Positions 19,335 to 22,500 of a stretch of DNA of 22,500 nucleotides are shown one piece after another. The stretch covers positions 512,501-535,000 of the forward strand of contig JACVTC010000016.1 in assembly GCA_016946835.1 (NCBI GenBank). The letters are read 5' to 3'. The translations under genes were made by a program, and so were the position numbers. This DNA comes from Neocallimastix lanati (nom. inval.) (lineage: Eukaryota > Neocallimastigomycota > Neocallimastigomycetes > Neocallimastigales > Neocallimastigaceae). The notes beneath the pieces are model-generated. The model was not told the DNA's origin and searched no databases. It worked only from the letters and a program-made list of their open reading frames with translations. Each line of letters opens with the position of its first letter. The stretch's first letter is position 1.

Positions 19335-21960
19335 ATAGAATAAAATGAAATAAAATTAATAAATTTAAAAATAAACAAAATAAGTAAATTTAGAAATGAA
19401 TAAAGTAGATAAATTTAGAAATAAATAAATGAATAAATAGTTAAATAAATAAACAAATAAACAAATAAAAAATAATAAATAAAAAAATAAATAAATAAAA
19501 AATTAATTATAATAGTGATAATAAACATTCAATAGCATTGTTTATATTAATAGATCAATCGATAAGAATATATCATAAAAATAATTTTTTTTTTTTTGTT
19601 AATTTTATTATTTTTTATTAATAATATTAATTTAATATTTATAATTAATATTATAATATTTATTTATATTCATATTCATACATATATTCATAATCATATT
19701 TAATTTTTTTTTTTTTTTTTTTTTTTAATTTTAGAAAATGAAATTTTATCCAAAATTGGTAGTACTTGCTTACAAGAATTTTTAGAAATGAATACTGATA
19801 AATTAAGTGCTAAAGTTTGTGAAAAGGTTTGTCGTTCTATTTTAATTTTATTTGATGCCACTACACCTTATAATCTATTTGATGGTACTTTAATTACTGG
19901 CCCACAACTTACTAATTCTCAAATGGCTTCTGTACCAGATATTACTAGTTTTGAAAAAGAATTTGAAGCTTGTTTCGGTAAAAAGTCTAAAAAAGATAAG
20001 AAGAAGAAGAAGGGAAAGAAAGAAAAGAAATCAAAAAAGAGTAGTAACAAGACTGAAATTAATAAAGAAGATCAAGAACAAGAAACTAATGCTACTGAAG
20101 AAAAAGAAGATTCACCAATTGAAGAAAAGACTAATAAATCTAACGTCATTTCTGATATTGATGATATCAAAGAAAAATCTGAAGCTGAAACTCCAACAGA
20201 AGAAGGTGAAAAGAAAGAAAAAGAAACTGAAGAAGAAACTGTTGATGATTTAAAAACACCAACAGAAGCCAAAAAAGATGATAAAGCTGAAGATGAAACA
20301 CCAAAAGAAGATAAAAAGGAAGAAGAAAAAGAAAAGAATGAAGATGAAAATGATGAAAATGATGAAAATGAAGGTGATGATGAAGGCGATGATGATGAAG
20401 AAGATGAAGATAGTAGTGATGATGATACTGAAAATGAACATAATAATATTTTAAGAGAAATGTATATGAAGAGAAAACCATTAGTTTTATTAGGTCAAAG
20501 TCAAGGTAACTCTTCAAATACTAGTATAAATTCTCTTGATTCAAGTGGTTCAAATCGTTACCTTCCAAATCCAGTTAGTGAAGAACAAAAGAGAGTTAAT
20601 GAACGTGCCTTCCATCAAATTATTATTAAATGTATTTTACAATTAATGCTTGTTCGTACCTTAAACAGTATTGTAAATGGAAAAATCGAACTTTATAATA
20701 AATTTAGTTCTGAACATATTTATGCTATGTTAAATTGTTTAACCGATAGTTACATTCGTTCAAGAGATTTCAATAATAATGCAGAATTACGTTTAGCTTT
20801 GTATTATGGAGGTATTTTTTTTTTTTTTTTTATCAAAATATTATCTATAATATTTAATAATATATAATAATAATATGTAATAATATATACCAATAATAAT
20901 AATATGTAATAATATAATAATAATAATAATAATAATATGTAATAATAATATAATAATAATAATATGTAATAATATAATAATAATAATAATTATTATTATA
21001 TAAATTAATCTATAATCCATTATATTTATTTATCCAAATCAATCTAATATTATATATATATTTTTATTATTATTTTTATTATTATTTTTATTTTTATTTT
21101 TTTTTTAATTATTTTAATTATAATAATAGGTTTTATGTCTCAAATTCCAAACTTATTAAATCAAGAAACAACTTCTGTTTCAGCTACTATATCCCTTCTT
21201 TTAAGAATGTATCTTGATGATTCTCCAAAACATAATATTAATAAGGAGTACATTGAAGAAAAATTAATACCGTAAGTTTTTTATTTAAAGAAAAGTTATA
21301 TATATATATTATTAAAATAAAAAAAAAAAAAAAAAATGAAAAATTAATCAATTATTAATTGTATGATGATATTTTTATTTATTTATTCAATTATATAAAT
21401 TTACTCTATAGATTATGTATGAATATTTTAAGAACATATAACTCATTAGATTATAAGACTAAAAAGAGAAATATTCGTTCTTGGAAGCCAATTGTAGCAA
21501 AAATATTAAATACTATCAGTGAATTCCCAGATGATAAGGCAAATATTTTAACTTTTATTATTATTATTGTTGTAGTTTAAAAACTAATTAATTTTAATCT
21601 TTAAAATAATTTTTATAATATATTTAATATTTTATTATTATTATTATTATTTTTTTAACTTTATTTTAATATTAATTTATTTAAATATTTTTTTTTTTTT
21701 TTTTTTAATATATCATTTTATTTTAATAATAGTTCGAAAAACATATTAAAAGTATCTATCCAGATATTATAAATACAGTTTCATTTGTTATATATCCAAA
21801 TATTAATTATGTAAAGACAGATATTAGAGACTTTACCACTGATGGTGATGGAATCTCTGATGAACAAGATGATAATCTTAAAATGAAATTAGCTCTTCAT
21901 AGAATTTTAATTAGATCTGGTGAAATATTAAATAAAGTATTAACTAAAGCAGATAATTAA
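12969..21960 (+). CDS. SEC7: SEC7/BIG-family large Arf guanine-nucleotide exchange factor, 10 exons
   Basis: It activates Arf GTPases at the trans-Golgi by GDP/GTP exchange and so drives vesicle coat recruitment. Exons: 12969-13122, 13436-13773, 14183-14529, 14813-14935, 15186-15471, 16001-19280, 19735-20811, 21130-21271, 21412-21538, 21733-21960. They total 6102 bases, a predicted 2033 residues (yeast Sec7 about 2009), with matching phases at every junction. Introns are GT-AG except possibly the last. Domains: DCB from about residue 15 (VALEQLSTHRESRKHRDLKESC; ALLAAASSS; LKAVRTTYNIFLLSK), a Lys/Glu-rich linker (about 240-300), ATDLKSHAMRSKLLS, HUS box NFDC (468-471), SEC7 domain (627-812), then HDS blocks near 911 (SWMSILTGLSAP), 1145 (SRIRVEWTHIWNIL) and 1389 (SYRFWFPILFGF). 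A basic-then-acidic insert lies at 1592-1744. The start has A at -3 and a nearby upstream in-frame stop. Family assignment is firm; the last exon boundary is the least certain part. Confidence 0.95.
16631..17188 (+). other. SEC7: SEC7 catalytic domain of the Arf-GEF
   Basis: Residues about 627-812. Motif 1, FRLPGEAQKIDRF, carries the catalytic glutamate (E725, codon 16925-16927), which displaces the nucleotide phosphate and Mg2+ in Arf. Motif 2, YVLAYSVVMLNTDLHN (755-770), forms the rest of the Arf-binding groove. At E+34, +35, +42 and +52 stand Y759, S760, D767 and M777. These are the four residues that make ARNO brefeldin A-sensitive when swapped in, so this protein is predicted to be sensitive. 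Confidence 0.93.
19980..20438 (+). other. SEC7: Polybasic-then-polyacidic low-complexity insert in the Arf-GEF
   Basis: About 153 residues (1592-1744) inside exon 7. First comes a Lys-rich block (KKSKKDKKKKKGKKEKKSKK), then Glu/Lys-rich text with several T-P sites, then an almost pure Asp/Glu block (GDDEGDDDEEDEDSSDDD). Conserved Sec7-like sequence resumes on both sides (SILILFDATTPYNLFDG before, FHQIIIKCILQLMLVRT after), so it is an in-frame expansion and not an intron. Confidence 0.85.
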
Positions 21961-22399
21961 TAATAATTAAGTATTAATAATAATAATAATAATAATAATA
22001 GCAATAACAATATAAGTATTAATAAATACAATATAATATAAAAACAAAACAAAAACAAAAAAAAACAAAAAAAAAAACAAAAAAAAAAACAAACTATAAT
22101 AATAATAGCATTTTATTAAGATGATAATAATAATAATAATTATAGTAATAAAATAAACAAAAACGAACCAAAACAAAAACAAAAACAACGAAAGCAACAA
22201 AAATAAAATAAAATAAAATAAGAATAAAAAACAATCAATAAAAATAATAAAAAAAAAAAAAAAAAAAAAAAAACATCATTTTATATTTTTTTAAATAAAT
22301 AAATTATATATTTACTTTTTTTTTTATTTTAAAAAAAATTTTTTTTTTGTTTTTCAATTATTATATTATATATAATTATTTATTTTATTTTATTTTTAA

Positions 22400-22433
<34 letters not shown>

Positions 22434-22500
22434 TAATATACATATATAGATAAATAAAAATAGATAAATAATAATATAAATAAATAAATAAATAAAATCA
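21961..22500. other. 3' flank of the Arf-GEF gene
   Basis: After the TAA at 21958-21960 come AAT repeats, AAAAC-type repeats (22038-22095), a run of 25 A (22249-22273) and mixed A/T runs. AATAAA-like hexamers are frequent by composition, so no single polyadenylation signal can be picked. No further gene is seen. Confidence 0.6.

Noticed and set aside
19951-20253. Overlapping Lys/Leu-rich frame and two antisense frames in Arf-GEF exon 7
   Set aside because: These are by-products of GAA/GAT/AAG codon repeats. Only the annotated frame continues conserved sequence on both sides.
21967-22200. - strand frame of Ile, Phe and Leu runs
   Set aside because: It is created by AAT and AAAAC repeats, with no start context or motif.

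Overview
The window looks like nuclear DNA from an extremely AT-rich eukaryote. An anaerobic gut fungus (Neocallimastigomycota) is the best guess. The grounds are: standard stop codons; a multi-exon gene with GT-AG introns of 140-530 bases; homopolymer A/T runs and AAT/AAAT microsatellites throughout non-coding DNA; Asn/Lys/Glu-rich low-complexity protein segments; and FLYWCH/MULE-type transposase sequence. The lineage is an inference, and an amoebozoan with similar composition is the main alternative.

Layout. Positions 1-1467 hold a decayed non-LTR-type reverse transcriptase C-terminus on the + strand. Positions 1468-5217 are gene-poor, repeat-rich DNA containing a 306-base MITE-like element (2988-3293). 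Positions 5218-11423 are best read as one 6.2-kb Mutator-like (MULE) transposon. It has imperfect terminal inverted repeats and is flanked by a perfect 9-base target-site duplication TTTTCAAGT (5209-5217 and 11424-11432). Inside it are a 2.6-kb minisatellite of about 50-base units, a transposase on the - strand split by one frameshift (FLYWCH zinc finger 9281-9838, DDE core 8422-9270), and a roughly 500-base island of much higher GC content with a tRNA-like sequence and a perfect consensus 5' splice site. Positions 11433-12968 are AT-rich flank and the presumed promoter of the next gene.

The only intact host gene is a 10-exon SEC7/BIG-type large Arf guanine-nucleotide exchange factor (12969-21960, + strand). 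Its exons join without any frame break to a predicted 2033-residue protein, close to the length of yeast Sec7. The DCB, HUS, SEC7 and HDS regions are present, with the catalytic glutamate at about residue 725. The four residues that confer brefeldin A sensitivity are present at the family spacing. Positions 21961-22500 are its AT-rich 3' flank.

The transposon and the Arf-GEF gene show no functional link. The most interesting structure is the transposon: a complete-looking MULE carrying a satellite array with higher-order duplication and a compositionally foreign island, plus a MITE nearby with related ends.
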